Shown: piece after piece, positions 49,710 to 61,612 of the stretch
Layout of the letters: each line of letters opens with the position of its first letter
Position numbering within the stretch: the first letter of the stretch is position 1
NCBI RefSeq assembly: GCF_041146795.1
Contig: NC_135178.1
Span: forward strand, 5,028,844-5,092,843
Direction: 5' to 3'
DNA: 64,000 bases
Source of the DNA: Maylandia zebra
Taxonomy: Eukaryota; Chordata; Actinopteri; Cichliformes; Cichlidae
Translations under genes and position numbers: made by a program
The notes under the pieces: generated by a model
What the model was told of the DNA's origin: nothing
Database searches by the model: none
What the model saw: the letters and a program-made list of their open reading frames with translations, nothing else

Positions 49710-50339
49710 TGTCAGGGTCCTGGGACTGGGCGACCCAGGATCCCTGAGCAGTCATGTATTATTATTATTATTATTATTGTTATTATTGTTATATTATTAT
49801 TATTATTATTGTGTATTTTGGTGTTGCTCCCCCTTCCCTGTGCTTGTGTATATGTGTGTGTGGGTGGCTGAGCACTTGTTTATAGGCGGCGTCAGGCCTG
49901 GAGGGTGTGGCCCTGCAAGGGGACTGGCCACACCCGAAGCCACACACCTGCTGCTGATCAGGCCTCGTCGGGGGAGCTACTTAAGAGAGTCTTGGAGCTC
50001 CCACCGATGCGGGGATCATTGCTTGGGACTCCACGTTAGTTACCCAGTTTAGGTTTTGGTCGTGTAGTGTATGCCTGCCATTGTTCAGTGTCCTGACTGC
50101 TGCCGCTATTGTTTCCCGCAGGAGGAGCGTGGAAGGCTTAAGGAGCAGCGAGCACCGGGAGTGCAGACACGGGAGCAGAGAGCACTTGGAGGACACGACA
50201 CGGGAGTCTGGGGAGAAACACGGGGATTTATTGTTGTTTGATATCACCCTCTGTAAATAAACACTGTCTATACGTAGAGCACCGCGCCTGGGTCCTCCTT
50301 CCCCACTCCTTCCACGGTGTGCCATGCCGCACCGTGACA
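49710..50339 (+). repeat. 3' LTR of the fasn-intron retrotransposon
   Basis: Direct copy of the 5' LTR, differing in the (TTA)n run and at a few bases (ccaccgatgcgggg against cacccatgcggg; tttcccgcag against tttcctgcag). Confidence 0.9.
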
Positions 50340-50702
50340 TATTGTTGTTTTCAGAAAAGTAAGTGACACATAATTAATGAACATCACAGATCTTATGTAT
50401 ATGAAAATGCAAAATGAAGATGTTTTGATATTCAGGAGTTACAAATGTCAGCTTTCAGTGAGAAACTGTACGAAGGTTTGATTTAACCGCATGTTTTACT
50501 TTAGTCTCCATAACAGCTCCAAACATCACATCATTGTTGAGTCAAACCTGCACCACACACAGACTGTGCTGGAACAGCAGCTCCAGACTGTGTTACAGTC
50601 ACCATCTTTACCTTACAGGCGCCGTGAGGCAAAAGCTCAGGTTGTGTGGCCTTTAACGCTGATGCCACATAAAGGAATACTTGTGTGTGAACCTGTGGGT
50701 CA

Positions 50703-51718
<1,016 letters not shown>

Positions 51719-52060
51719 CTACAAAAGTAGAAGCCTCACAAACCACATGTAGACTGGTTGTGCAAACTCCCACAGACCCTGCAGTCGAGAGGATAACAAG
51801 CTGCTCCAGTGATCATGACCAGGACACAAACTGCTTCCTCCTGAATCAGAGGCCTGACTGACAGACACACCCTGGCATAGAGGAGGCTGAGGAGTGTGAC
51901 AGTTGGAGCACACGCTCAGGTCTAGGTCTTTAAACAGGGGAACCACCACCCCAGTGTGCCAGTCCAGAGGCAGCATCCCAGAGCTTCACGCAGCGCCGTG
52001 TCAGCCAGGACGGCCCTGCAACACCCAGATCCTTCTCATCAGCCTCAGGTCTGTCCTAAA
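51719..52060 (-). pseudogene. LINE reverse transcriptase remnant
   Basis: The minus-strand translation gives PLDWHTGVVVPLFKD, then CSNC, and further on LWEFAQPVYMWFV, which are segments of the reverse transcriptase of common fish LINEs. Several frameshifts separate them. The piece is about 340 bp and clearly dead. Confidence 0.65.
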
Positions 52061-52840
52061 TCCTAGCAGGAGCTACCACGACGCGTACCACAAAATGCAT
52101 CGCACTGGTTCTTCCCAGTAGTTGGAACTGGTTGTCTGCTTGCCAATGAATCCTGCTTATTGGTTCCACTTGTGCTACAATCAGGACGAATTGTAGTGGG
52201 TTAGGGTTAGCTGGATATGTGCTGGATATGTGGTGGAGGGTAACTGCAGGAGAAGAAGCTAGTGGGGGAGTAGAGCAGGGGAGGATGTGGGTCCCCGGGG
52301 CCTGCTGGAGGGCAAGGGCCATGCCCGATGTGAGTAGCAGCAGGGCCAGTGCGCCCAGGAGCACATCTTTTTCGACCGTAAGGGAGACAGGAGGCCGACT
52401 CACTGCCTCGGCTAAATGGAGAGGGAATTTCAGAAGGGCCAGGGCACAAGCATGGACCTTTTTCAGCTGTAAGGGAGACAAGAGCAAGGTGTGACGTAGG
52501 TCCCCGGGGCCTGCTGGAGGTCCAGGTCCACGCTCGATTTGAGTAGCAGCAATGGCCAGTGCACCAGGAGCACATCTTTTTCGACTATAAAGGAGACAGG
52601 AGGCCGAACAGGTCTCTGACCCTTCAGCATAGACAGGTGGCTGAATGGGCCCCTTGGGCCCTCCAGCCGAGACAGACAGCTCAAACGGGTTCCTCTGACC
52701 CTTCAGCGGAGACAGACACCGAACCAGCATGTGTGGAGACCTCTGGCAGTGTGGACACTGGCTGGAGCTTAGTGGCACATTGGCTTGGCTCAGGCAGTGG
52801 TATGCAGTCCTCAGAGGGCTGAAAGTGTTCTCCAACACAT
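52061..52840. repeat. Unidentified sequence with an internal tandem duplication
   Basis: A block with ccccggggcctgctggagg, ttttcgac and gagacaggaggccga occurs at about 52285-52400 and again at about 52498-52612. A 260-codon minus-strand frame spans the region but has no recognisable domain and is duplicated with the DNA, so I do not call a gene. Confidence 0.4.
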
Positions 52841-53069
52841 CCAGCAGAGGACAGAGGACTCTACTAAAAAATCCGACTCTACTAACCTATCAGAGGCTGC
52901 TTAAGATCAGAATGCAATCATCTGCAGTTTTCTTCTTAATTAACAATAAACTTAGTGTATATGTACTCCTAAATTTGATGAAAGTGATAAATAATAGACA
53001 GCTCTCTCTCTCTCTATATTCTGACATTTAACTAATTCAAAAGATATTTCAATATTTATTTATCTAAAA

Positions 53070-53520
53070 CAAAACAAGTTAGAATAGCCTTTATTGTCAT
53101 TGTACAGAGTACAACGAAATTGGAGTGCCACTCCCTTGGTGCAAGTTTCAATAATAAATATAAATGTAAAATATAAAAAGTACAAAAAAACAATCGTAAG
53201 TACTCAAACAATAGTTTGTACAATATATACAGGATAGCAGCATTAATATAATGACAGTATGAATAGCAGCATAATATAATGACAGTGACGGTATGGAATA
53301 GGTTCAATTGTTTTTGTTCTTATTTACTACGGTGATAGCTCTGGGAAAGAAGCTATCCCTGAATCTGTTTGTCCTGGTTTTATGTGACCTGTACCGTCGG
53401 CCTGACGGTAATAGTTCAAACAGTTGGTTGCTGGGGTGAGAGTAGTCCTTGATGATATTGCCAGCTCTGCTGAGGTACCGAGAGTTTGCAGTGACCTCCA
53501 TGCTGGGCAGAGAGCAGCCA
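53070..53520 (-). repeat. Dispersed fish repeat
   Basis: Contains atagcctttattgtcattgt, gtacaacgaaattgg and, further right, cctgtaccgtcggcctgac with tgctgaggtaccgag, segments I recognise from an abundant fish repeat of uncertain class. The copy is incomplete at both ends. Confidence 0.5.
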
Positions 53521-53524
53521 GTGA

Positions 53525-54250
53525 TCTTCTAGTTGCAAGTTCACTCTAAATTGATGTTTAACAGAAAAAAAAAATGTTTTTATGTTTTTTCCCTAAAGTG
53601 TATGTAAATATCTGGTTTCAGCTGTGAATATACTGCTGTGTATTGAAATTCCTCTTGTTTTGCATAGAAATATACTGAACAACATACAAAGCATAATATA
53701 TAAAATAAAATCTACCTGAGTTTTTTCTTTGAAAGAAGCCACTTATGTCAATTGTTGTGTTCATCAGTACATAACTGAAACTGATTACAGTGCTTTGTTT
53801 AGCCGTGGAGGGAAACAACTGAAAATATGAAATAAACACACATGTAAGCTAAGACTCTCTAAAAAAACATCATTGTTGTTGTTCGGATTTTCATTTCCCC
53901 ATTTGTTGATTCACTCCAAGAGCAAGTAACGTAATATGGGTCAAGTGATCAGTTTGATATCAATCTTTTATGATACACCGTCATATTTACATTATTTGTA
54001 CAGTATGAATGATTTGCTTTGGTACCTGGTCAAACTTAAGCTCTCCTCTGTCTGCCTGTCTACGCTTCTCCTGCAGCAGTTTCTCCCCCCTCGCTCACAT
54101 GCGTAAGTGCTATGCTCAGTCACCCAGTGCCTGAGCTCAGATCATACCAAAATTAGGGTGAATTTACGACTGTGCGCTATGTGCTTCGAATATTGTGTGT
54201 AGTTTTTTGTTTTATACAGTTGGCAGTCAGGCATCAGTAACAAAATCACC
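53525..54250. other. Stretch without a recognised gene
   Basis: AT-rich. It may include the outer part of the older retroviral LTR on its right side; I could not place that boundary. Confidence 0.4.
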
Positions 54251-54279
54251 AGGCTCACAGATTCACAAGAAATTCATTT

Positions 54280-54938
54280 GGGCTTAGAAGGAATAAAACA
54301 AAGAGAATCCTTAATTAAGCTTGCGTTAGATTGCAAAATGGTCCCAGATGAAACAGTCTTAACAACACGAAATGCACAGTTCTTTTGTAAAGGTTCTTTT
54401 TATTTGGAAGGAAAAATAAGCACAGACAGAGTCCCCAGAAGTGTCCAAAAAGTGATTTATTAAACACACACAGTTATACAGTGTGGGAAGCCGGTCTTCG
54501 ATCTTCTCTGCTCGTTACAGAAAGCTTTATAGCCTAATATGACGTCAGAACATTTCCTAGAACTCAGCTTCTCAGAAACCTAACACTTTCTCAGGCTTTA
54601 TGTTCCCAGATATGGATGAGGGAAAACATCTGGTCTAAACAATTGTGTGTCCGAGTGTGCAGTTTGTGAGATTGTCTGTCCAGGCCAACAAAAGGTCGCT
54701 GTCCTCATCTGACTTTACTTTGGGCCGCCTGGAGCCACAGAGATGCTGGTGGTTTTTGCATAATAGAATATTACAGAGGAATGTGTCTTATTCTGCGTGC
54801 TCTGGAATACAAGATTAAGCAGATTTACTAAATGATAAATGATACATGATAATGGTGATGATCAACTGATACTAAGTGATGCAGACTAATAAAATAATAA
54901 TGAAATAATGGCAGTGAAATTACATGTTTTTCTTGACA
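54280..54938 (-). repeat. 3' LTR of the older endogenous retrovirus (left boundary uncertain)
   Basis: On the minus strand the LTR starts TGTCAAGAAAAAC at 54938, directly after a purine tract (aagaggaggag) that follows the envelope stop codon. A TATA box (CTATAAAG, 54525-54533) and poly(A) signals (TTTAATAAATC near 54455; AAATAAAAAG near 54400) follow in the expected order. The far end was not determined and no flanking duplication was found. Confidence 0.6.
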
Positions 54939-54988
54939 ACTCCTCCTCTTGGGCTCGCTTGCGAGCCCAACTTACACCAGGATTTGTC

Positions 54989-55665
54989 TCACTCCTCCGT
55001 CCAGCCTACAATCTCCCTCAAAGGCATCATGGACTCCGGCGCAGCTGAACCTGCTGAGCCTGAGCTCAGGGCTCTCTCCAGCATCTTTACTAAAAGCCGC
55101 CGGACCAGAGGGATGAGACAACATCCAATCATCAATATGACAAGAAAAACAACAAAAGAAAACATGGCAGACATAACAACACTCTTCCATTGCCCAAAGA
55201 CAGACGTGAACCAGTCTCCCGGTCCAGTGTTCACACCTGATTGCTCATGCATGGTTTTAGATAACATTTTCAGACTCTCAAGCGCCCTAGTAACCGTACC
55301 GTCTGGTGCAGTATTGTTGGGTATGAACGTGCAACACATGTCCCCAAACATGGCACAGACACCACCTTTCTCAGCCAACAACATGTCCAGGGCCATTCGA
55401 TTCTGGATTCCCATTAACGACGTCGGGCCTAATTGTTCCGCAAGGCCTTCTACCGCGTCCCTAGTGAGATTAGAGAGTCTCAACACATTATAATGGACAT
55501 AGTTAATGCGATCGACATTTTTATTCGGAGTTATCCATAGAAACACACTTTCAAAGCCGGCCGCTATCTGATTAACTAACTTATACTCATCTGGAACTCC
55601 CCTGGGAACTCCTATTGAGTCAATCCAGGTTGGCGAGTCCCATCTTGGGTCATATTTGTGCATAC
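54989..55665 (-). pseudogene. env: Older retroviral envelope, transmembrane subunit, cut at its 5' side
   Basis: The frame is open to a stop at 54989. It encodes a gammaretrovirus-type transmembrane subunit: a conserved region ending in a CX6CC cysteine motif (CAMFGDMCC), a Trp-containing ectodomain tail, a membrane anchor rich in Val, Ile and Leu, and a cytoplasmic tail. The surface subunit is missing. At 55665/55666 the sequence changes abruptly to the end of a different LTR, so the 5' part is separated or lost. This is an old host-resident copy and is not complete. Confidence 0.75.
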
Positions 55666-56429
55666 TGTTGCGAAATCGATCAACTTCAGACCAGACAAAA
55701 AACAACGGAGGCTCCGGAAAAGTGCAATCAAACGATGAGTTTTATTATCACAGGAGAACAACCAACTGTCAGCATACAGAATGGGTTGCTCTGACAAAAA
55801 TACACTGGGTTCTGGTTTTATAGGATAACATATCACACCTACGTCAATACAGTTCAAAAATACAGGGTGACAGATGGACAAAAGTTCAATTCGTGCAAAC
55901 AAGGGTACATCACATATACTTTTAATAACTATAAACTGACATATAACTTCTCCTTTCTTCATTACTTGCCTTTTAAGGTAATAACTTCAGGTCTTAGCAT
56001 TTCTGAGAGCTAATAATTGGACCCTCGTCATTAATCACTAAGTAAAGTACTTTAGCAGCCAGTCTCAGACTGGAGTAGAAGACGCTTAGGCCTTCACTCA
56101 AACCTGACTATGTGTATTGTAAGCATGCATGCAATTAACCTGCTATGTTCTCATCTCCCCTCAACATGTATCATCTGGACACTCTCACCAGTGAAGCTTA
56201 AAACCTTCTAGACTGGAACATCAACTCTTAACCAAGCACATTTATGCATTGTGTATAAAATGAACTCAACGTATAAAATAGAAAGGTCAATGTGATGACA
56301 GACATATTCAATGCAATATAAACCCTGTAAGAAATATTACTGATAAGTGATACTGTGAAACATGTTATTAATACATTCTTCATAAGGCAAATTATATGGT
56401 AGTAATAAAAGAATCTCTGAATCCCAACA
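55666..56429 (-). repeat. 3' LTR of the younger endogenous retrovirus
   Basis: The LTR is 764 bp. On the minus strand it begins TGTTGGGATTC at 56429, right after the purine tract caaaagagggaa, and ends CGCAACA at 55666. TATAAAA (55814-55822) and AATAAA (55741-55746) lie in the order expected for U3, R and U5. Its end abuts envelope sequence of the older element. No second copy of this LTR occurs in the window. Confidence 0.75.
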
Positions 56430-56940
56430 TTCCCTCTTTTGACATTCCCACAGGAATGTCACCATACTTCATGTTGTATCACTCCCTGCCCCACTCTATG
56501 GGTTCCAGGTTCATCTGGTAGATGCCCTCAACCCAGCCAGGGTTCGTAACCCTCGCCACTATCTTTACCAACAATCCTCTGACACAAGGAATGATACAAC
56601 AACCAGCGATGACCAATATTCCCAAAAATACAGCCAATGAGCACATCACTGATATAGCCACACCATTGTCCAAACACAGATGTCATCCAGGATGCCAGCG
56701 GGTTTTCAATACCTGGGCCCTGTGCTTCGTACGTCGCTTACTACATCCAAGATCAAATGAAACATCCAAGACCAAATCATCGCGCTAACTCTGAGCTCGC
56801 TATTCCGGTTCCCCGAACACACCTGTTGTTGACGATTAGTATAGCTGGATGAAGTAATGTGAGATCACTGGGTGGCCCAACAGGGGCTACGCATCGATAG
56901 TAGAAACATTGATCGGCAACCCTTTGATTGGTCGGCGAAA

Positions 56941-57105
56941 ATGTCGAAGGAGCGCGCTCGGTATTTTTCGGCAGCAGAGCAAGAACTCTTGAGTGAGGGA
57001 TTTCAGGAGTTTCAGAGTTTAATTAAAACGCAAGGGAACACTGCAAAGGCTGCAAAAGCAAGGAGAGAGGGCTGGCAGAAAGTTGCTGACAAATCAAACT
57101 CGTAA
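56941..57105 (+). CDS. Myb/SANT-like protein exon of the Harbinger element
   Basis: From the ATG at 56941 the frame encodes MSKERARYFSAAEQELL, then a helical, Trp-containing stretch with REGWQKVADK. This is the trihelix-type Myb/SANT domain that Harbinger elements encode to assist the transposase in binding DNA and entering the nucleus. A strong donor (AACTC|GTAAGT) sits just before the stop, near 57100, so this is probably a first exon whose partner exon is lost. A dispersed repeat follows directly. Confidence 0.6.
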   Translation: MSKERARYFSAAEQELLSEGFQEFQSLIKTQGNTAKAAKARREGWQKVADKSNS

Positions 57106-57119
57106 GTAATTCAATAATA

Positions 57120-57330
57120 ACAATAATAATGGAGTGGATTTATATAGCGCTTTTCAAGGCACCCAAAGCGCTTTACAATGCCACTATTCATTCACTCTCA
57201 CATTCACACACTGGTGGAGGCAGCTACGGTTGTAGCCACAGCTGCCCTGGGGCAGACTGACAGAAGCCAGGCTGCCATATTGCGCCATCGGCCCCTCTGG
57301 CCAACACCAGTAGGCGGTAGGGTAGATTTA
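57120..57330 (+). repeat. Dispersed fish repeat inside the Harbinger element
   Basis: The motifs gatttatatagcgcttttc and cccaaagcgctttacaatg, followed by cattcactctcacattcac, are those of an abundant fish repeat. It probably inserted into the transposon and helped to destroy it. Confidence 0.5.
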
Positions 57331-57589
57331 TCATATCACACCATATTATCCAATATTATATTACATTATATTATAATATGTTATATTATATCCCCTTTCA
57401 CATTAGAGCCACAACAGGACCCACTAGAACATGGGAACAAGTAAAAGTGAAATATAAGAATATTCTACAGAATGGTAATATTTATCACTTATATTGCTTG
57501 TCGTCTCTTGGAAAGAGACCCTGGAATACTCTGTTTGTTTGTTCATAACAGCAACCAAGAAAAGGGCAGAGCAAAAAAAGACAGGTGGT

Positions 57590-57811
57590 GGTCCTGCACC
57601 CCCTCGTCAACAAGTTGGTTAAGTAAATAATACCCTCACGGGAAAATCGATATCTCTCTATGAGCACACTGTCGCGCTGAGCTAAAGGATCCTGTCTGTC
57701 CCGCAATATACGCTGAATTCTGAGGACTCTCCTTATCAATCTTGCACCTTCCGCAATGGGTTGCTCGCGTAAACGGACAGGATATGACTGCGACAGACTT
57801 CCCAAATCCAC
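57590..57811 (-). pseudogene. HARBI1-like transposase, N-terminal fragment
   Basis: The minus-strand translation contains RRVLRIQRILRDRQDPL and ERYRFSREGIIYLTNLL, which match the N-terminal part of Harbinger nucleases. It then leaves the family after about 75 residues, before any of the catalytic Asp/Glu residues. The rest of the gene is absent. Confidence 0.65.
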
Positions 57812-59500
57812 CTTCGCTTTTATAGCCGTGGTCTCTCATCTTGATTACACGAAGTAATTTACAATTACTACTCTGAAATATGAATTACATCTGTAATAAT
57901 CACATACATGTAATAGAATGTTAATAGTACATTTCCCTTTTTTAGGGAATGACCTGTATGTATCTGTGTGAAATCAATAAAAGGATCAGGTGCTGCATTA
58001 TCTTTAGTTACATTGATGTTATTTATTTATGGTGAAACAGTGGTGGAATATCGCTGTTGCTTTCGTATGAATGACGCGGACATACCTGCGTGGCCGCGAT
58101 CTAATCCTGTTTACATAAAGTAAACCTGCTCCCCAGCAGGTTTACGCTTACGGCTCTGTTGCTATGACAGCAAGTCCCGGATGGGCTTCGGGGAACCGAA
58201 CGATCCAGGATCACGCGAAATCGTCAACAATCTCATCCAGCTAACTCACTTAGCGCGGTACGAAGAACAGGCCCCTGAGTGCTCATGCATGGTTTTAGAC
58301 AAAGTTTTCAGGCCCTGCAGAGCTCGGGTTACTGAGCCACCTGGGGCAGTATTATTGGGGATATACGTGCAGCACATATCTCCAAACATCGAGCACACAC
58401 CTCCCCTCTCTGCCAATAACATGTCAAGCGCCATCCTATTTTGAACTCCCATCAGAGAACTTGGACCCAATTGTTCTGCGAACCCCATCATGGCGTCCCT
58501 GGTTAGGTTAGAAAGTCTCAGCAGATTGTAATGAACATAGTTAATGCGGTCAACATTCTTATTAGGTGTTACCCAAAGGAATATACTCTCAAATCCTGCA
58601 GCTATCGGATTCACCAGCTTATATTCGTCTGGAACTCCCCTAGGCGAGTTCAGGCGAGGATCATAAGCATGTGTACCTTGGGTCCCTCTTTTGACCAAAA
58701 CATGTCTCAGACGTCTGGCGGCTAGAGTACGTGTGTTGCGTTGTGGAATAGCCTTTACCTGATTCCCAATCAGCATGAGTGGAGCTCCTAATCGCACCAT
58801 CGCACATGTCCCTACGCTTCCTATAGGAACATGAACCAACAGAGTATTTTCCCCACAATAATAATAGAGCCCACTTCCTGCCCAGGTTCCAATTACCGTG
58901 CTAGGGCCGCTTACATTGTTGGTGGTTCGTCCCTGAAGTGTGACGGCACACCAAGTTGGATCGATCTCTCCCACCTTGTACTTTTCATTATCAGTAGAGA
59001 ACTTAAAACATGCATAGTTATCTTGTTTTGGCATAAATGGTCCCACTGTTGTCTGACACTTTCCATCTACTACTGGCTCCTGTACATTTAATGACGTCAC
59101 ACAAATCTAACATGAATGAGCTGGTAGACCCTTTAACATAGTTCAACTCTATGCCATTATTTCTGCTGAGACATTCATCACCTTTACCTGACCCCTCGCG
59201 CTTTTGTCTTTCTAGCGATCCTGTTTTAGGACCTACAGTCTCAGGAACTGCTGGGCTGGACTGGCCTCCGTGTTCAGACAAGGGGTCCGGAGTGCCTTGC
59301 AAAATACAGACAAAAGACAACAGAGCCATGGTTACTATTATTGCATATAATACACATGTAGTTGTAAGGAACATTTTAATACGTTTCTTCCCATTACGTG
59401 TCTCTGATTCGGTTGTTTGCATCATGTTATATAAACTTTGTATTCTAGACTTGTTATATAGATTTTAGATTCTGGACTGAAACTCCTCTTTGTGGACCCT

Positions 59501-59930
59501 TTAACTTATCACTGCCCCTTTCTGATGGCGTGACGACCTTCTCCGCTGCTGCTCTTCTTTCTTCAGCCTTCCAGGTGGACTACTGAATGGCCTGTTGCAC
59601 AGGTGAGAGGGTTTATTCTGCCTCTGTTTGTTGACACCTGTGTTGGTTGAAGCCTCTTCCTCAACCAAGCTCTCATGTGCTGGTGCACACTGCGACCAGT
59701 GATACCAGGTGTCGCCCTTCCCTTTCAGTTGGACTGCTGTAGTTGTCCTGGCAACGACCTCGTATGGACCAGTCCAGCGTGGCTCCTTCCACTTGCGTTT
59801 GAGCACCTTCAGCCACACCACCTTTGCCTCCGGGGTCGCCCTGTCCACAGCGTGTAATCCAGATGTGACCTGTTTGCGAAACTGGAGATTCTTGCCACCC
59901 CTGTGGTCGCTGTGTTACTGGAATGTTCTC
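59501..59930 (-). pseudogene. pol: Retroviral integrase, C-terminal fragment
   Basis: The minus-strand frame contains KEPRWTGPYEVVARTTTAV and YHWSQCAPA, the signature of the C-terminal DNA-binding domain of gammaretrovirus-type integrases. It lies directly upstream of the younger envelope, in the order expected for a provirus (pol then env). The remainder of pol is not found; the frame is disturbed upstream of about 59860. This supports a gamma/epsilon-like retrovirus as the source. Confidence 0.7.
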
Positions 59931-59940
59931 CTGTAAAGGA

Positions 59941-61612
59941 TAGAAAACAAAAAGCCTCTCTCTGGTACACCTCACTAATCTACTGTGTTCATCTAATGTT
60001 CCCTTAATTATTCAAAGTTGGTTCAAGATATCATGTTCTGGGCTCTATCCTTTATATTAACTTTACTTAATCTAAATGCTCTTTATGTGTGTAAAGAGTT
60101 TATCTTCTAACCAGGATTCAGTTCATTTTAATCCTTCAACTTAAACATGAAAATAACAATGTCAGTTTTACCATATCTAAATCATCAAACACCCCAAAAG
60201 TCCTAAAATGATCCTAAACCCATTTCAACTTAAACCTTAAATCCCCCCTTTATTTTGACACATTTCATGTGTCAAAATAATGTACAAAACTAAAAATGCT
60301 CAGTTTTCCCCACTCATGATCCAATCTATGTCATGAAAATGAACTTAAAACAGAACAGTCATCAGTCATGTGCTTAGCCTTAGTCCAGTCTTTACCTCAG
60401 TGTCCAGTTGGTCCAACCTTAGTTCAGTTCGTCCGTCCAGTCACCGTCCATTCATACGTATTCACACCAGGTATTTCCTCTTTCTTGCCGAGACAACAAG
60501 AAACTGTTCCTCTTTCACAGTTGCGAGTAAACATAACTAACCTCTCACCTATAAATGATTCTCTCTAACTAAGTGTGTGTGTGTATATGTCGTCCTCAAA
60601 TGCTCTCTCATCTCACCCGTTGCACTTCTGACCTTCCACCAGACCAGAGGCTCATCAAATAGCCTCGTCTAACCTGCTCCTCAGAATAACTTAGACTCTG
60701 CTTTCATTAATGCAAACTTTCTGCAACTTAGTCTTTCTGAAAGACACACACTGTTTAAACCTCTGAATGCAATATCAATGCTGCAGATTATATTATTAAT
60801 GCAATGGTGATGATGACGATTATTTAACAATAGCAGTAAAATAATTTCCCTGCTCCACACTCCCTCTCTCGACCTCTGGTACACCAGAGGTCGCAATACA
60901 TTGTGTCCTCGCTCTGACCCTCTCTTGTGGTCCATCCGGCCTCGGGCCTCCAGGATCCTCACCCCCTGTGGTCGCCGAGATCTTCTGCAAAGGAAACAAA
61001 ACACCTTTTCCTGCATCTCCCTAACTTATCATAGTTGGGACTCTTTAATCAAAAGCCTTATCCTAATTATGTTCTTGACTTATAGACTTGTATTTATATA
61101 TATTCTTCAACGTTACTCATCATTTTACCACTCTCTTAAAACGCTGACACTAACTTCATTTTAAAACCTCACATTTCCTATGTTATAACCTGTTTTTGAT
61201 ATAGCCTTTTTATTTCATTTTGCTCCTTTTAATGTAACAATACCTTATAATTCTAGTTTATCAGACTTAATCAAAACCTATGCTTTCCTTCCTTTGGTCC
61301 TTCTTTAAATCAGAACATTTTGTCTTCTGAAAGTTTTATTTCTGCTTCTGCCAACATGTTTAGTTAACGAGCTCGACTGGACAGAAACAATCACAACTGC
61401 TGAACCTGCACTGTGCTCATGGTTAAAATTCCACAACATTTTGTCTTCTGAATATTGTATTTTTGCTTCAAAACTGCTTCTAGCACAACAAGAGTCAGCG
61501 GAGGCTGGAATGACAACAACAACAACAATCTTGTGCTTAACATAAAACAAAAAATAACACAAGTAACAAAAACAACACAAGTAACTTAAAAAAGCTTCAG
61601 TCCACATTTCAG
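59941..61612. other. Stretch between the provirus and the LAS1L-like gene
   Basis: No coding region is recognised. Two related minus-strand segments each have an acceptor-like polypyrimidine stretch followed by gcgaccacaggggtgg or gcgaccacagggggtgagg (near 59905 and 60970). A 37-bp motif with aacattttgtcttctgaa occurs twice, at about 61314-61350 and 61435-61471. Confidence 0.4.

Larger units (their letters stand above)
47131..50339 (+). mobile_element. Young LTR retrotransposon in a fasn intron, without a visible pol
   Basis: The element is 3209 bp with two direct LTRs (47131-47765 and 49710-50339) and the 5-bp duplication TATTG at 47126-47130 and 50340-50344. The LTRs differ outside a (TTA)n run at only about three positions, so the insertion is recent. 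A purine-rich run (aggggggggtac) directly precedes the right LTR, as expected for a polypurine tract. The 1.94-kb interior encodes one long frame and an arginine-proline repeat region but nothing resembling protease, reverse transcriptase or integrase. It lies antisense to fasn in an intron that would otherwise be about 440 bp. Ty3/gypsy affiliation is my best guess from the termini. Confidence 0.9.
56716..58274. mobile_element. PIF/Harbinger transposon inserted in the younger envelope
   Basis: The element is 1559 bp with imperfect terminal inverted repeats: GGCCCTGTGCTTCGTAC at the left; the right end read inwards is GGGCCTGTTCTTCGTAC. A 3-bp duplication CTG flanks it (56713-56715 and 58275-58277), as is usual for this superfamily. 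Inside are the two typical gene pieces, a Myb/SANT-like exon and the start of a HARBI1-like nuclease, on opposite strands. The nuclease gene is cut short, so the element cannot move by itself. Confidence 0.8.
56479..59425 (-). pseudogene. env: Younger retroviral envelope, frameshifted and split by a transposon
   Basis: Read on the minus strand, the gene starts near 59425 with a hydrophobic signal-peptide-like segment and a short Lys/Arg/Gly-rich stretch. A frameshift lies near 59090. The frame from 59100 to 58278 covers the rest of a short surface subunit, a basic LVKR cleavage-type site and most of the transmembrane subunit, including its CX6CC motif (CSMFGDMCC). The membrane anchor and cytoplasmic tail follow 1.56 kb further on, at 56712-56479, beyond an inserted Harbinger transposon. 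With one frameshift and one insertion, the gene is inactive. It is clearly related to the older envelope fragment at 54989-55665. Confidence 0.78.

Noticed and set aside
52056-52838. A 260-codon minus-strand frame
   Set aside because: It has no recognisable domain, lies in duplicated non-coding-looking sequence and overlaps a LINE remnant.
54924-55493. A 189-codon plus-strand frame
   Set aside because: It is antisense to the retroviral envelope and has no independent support.
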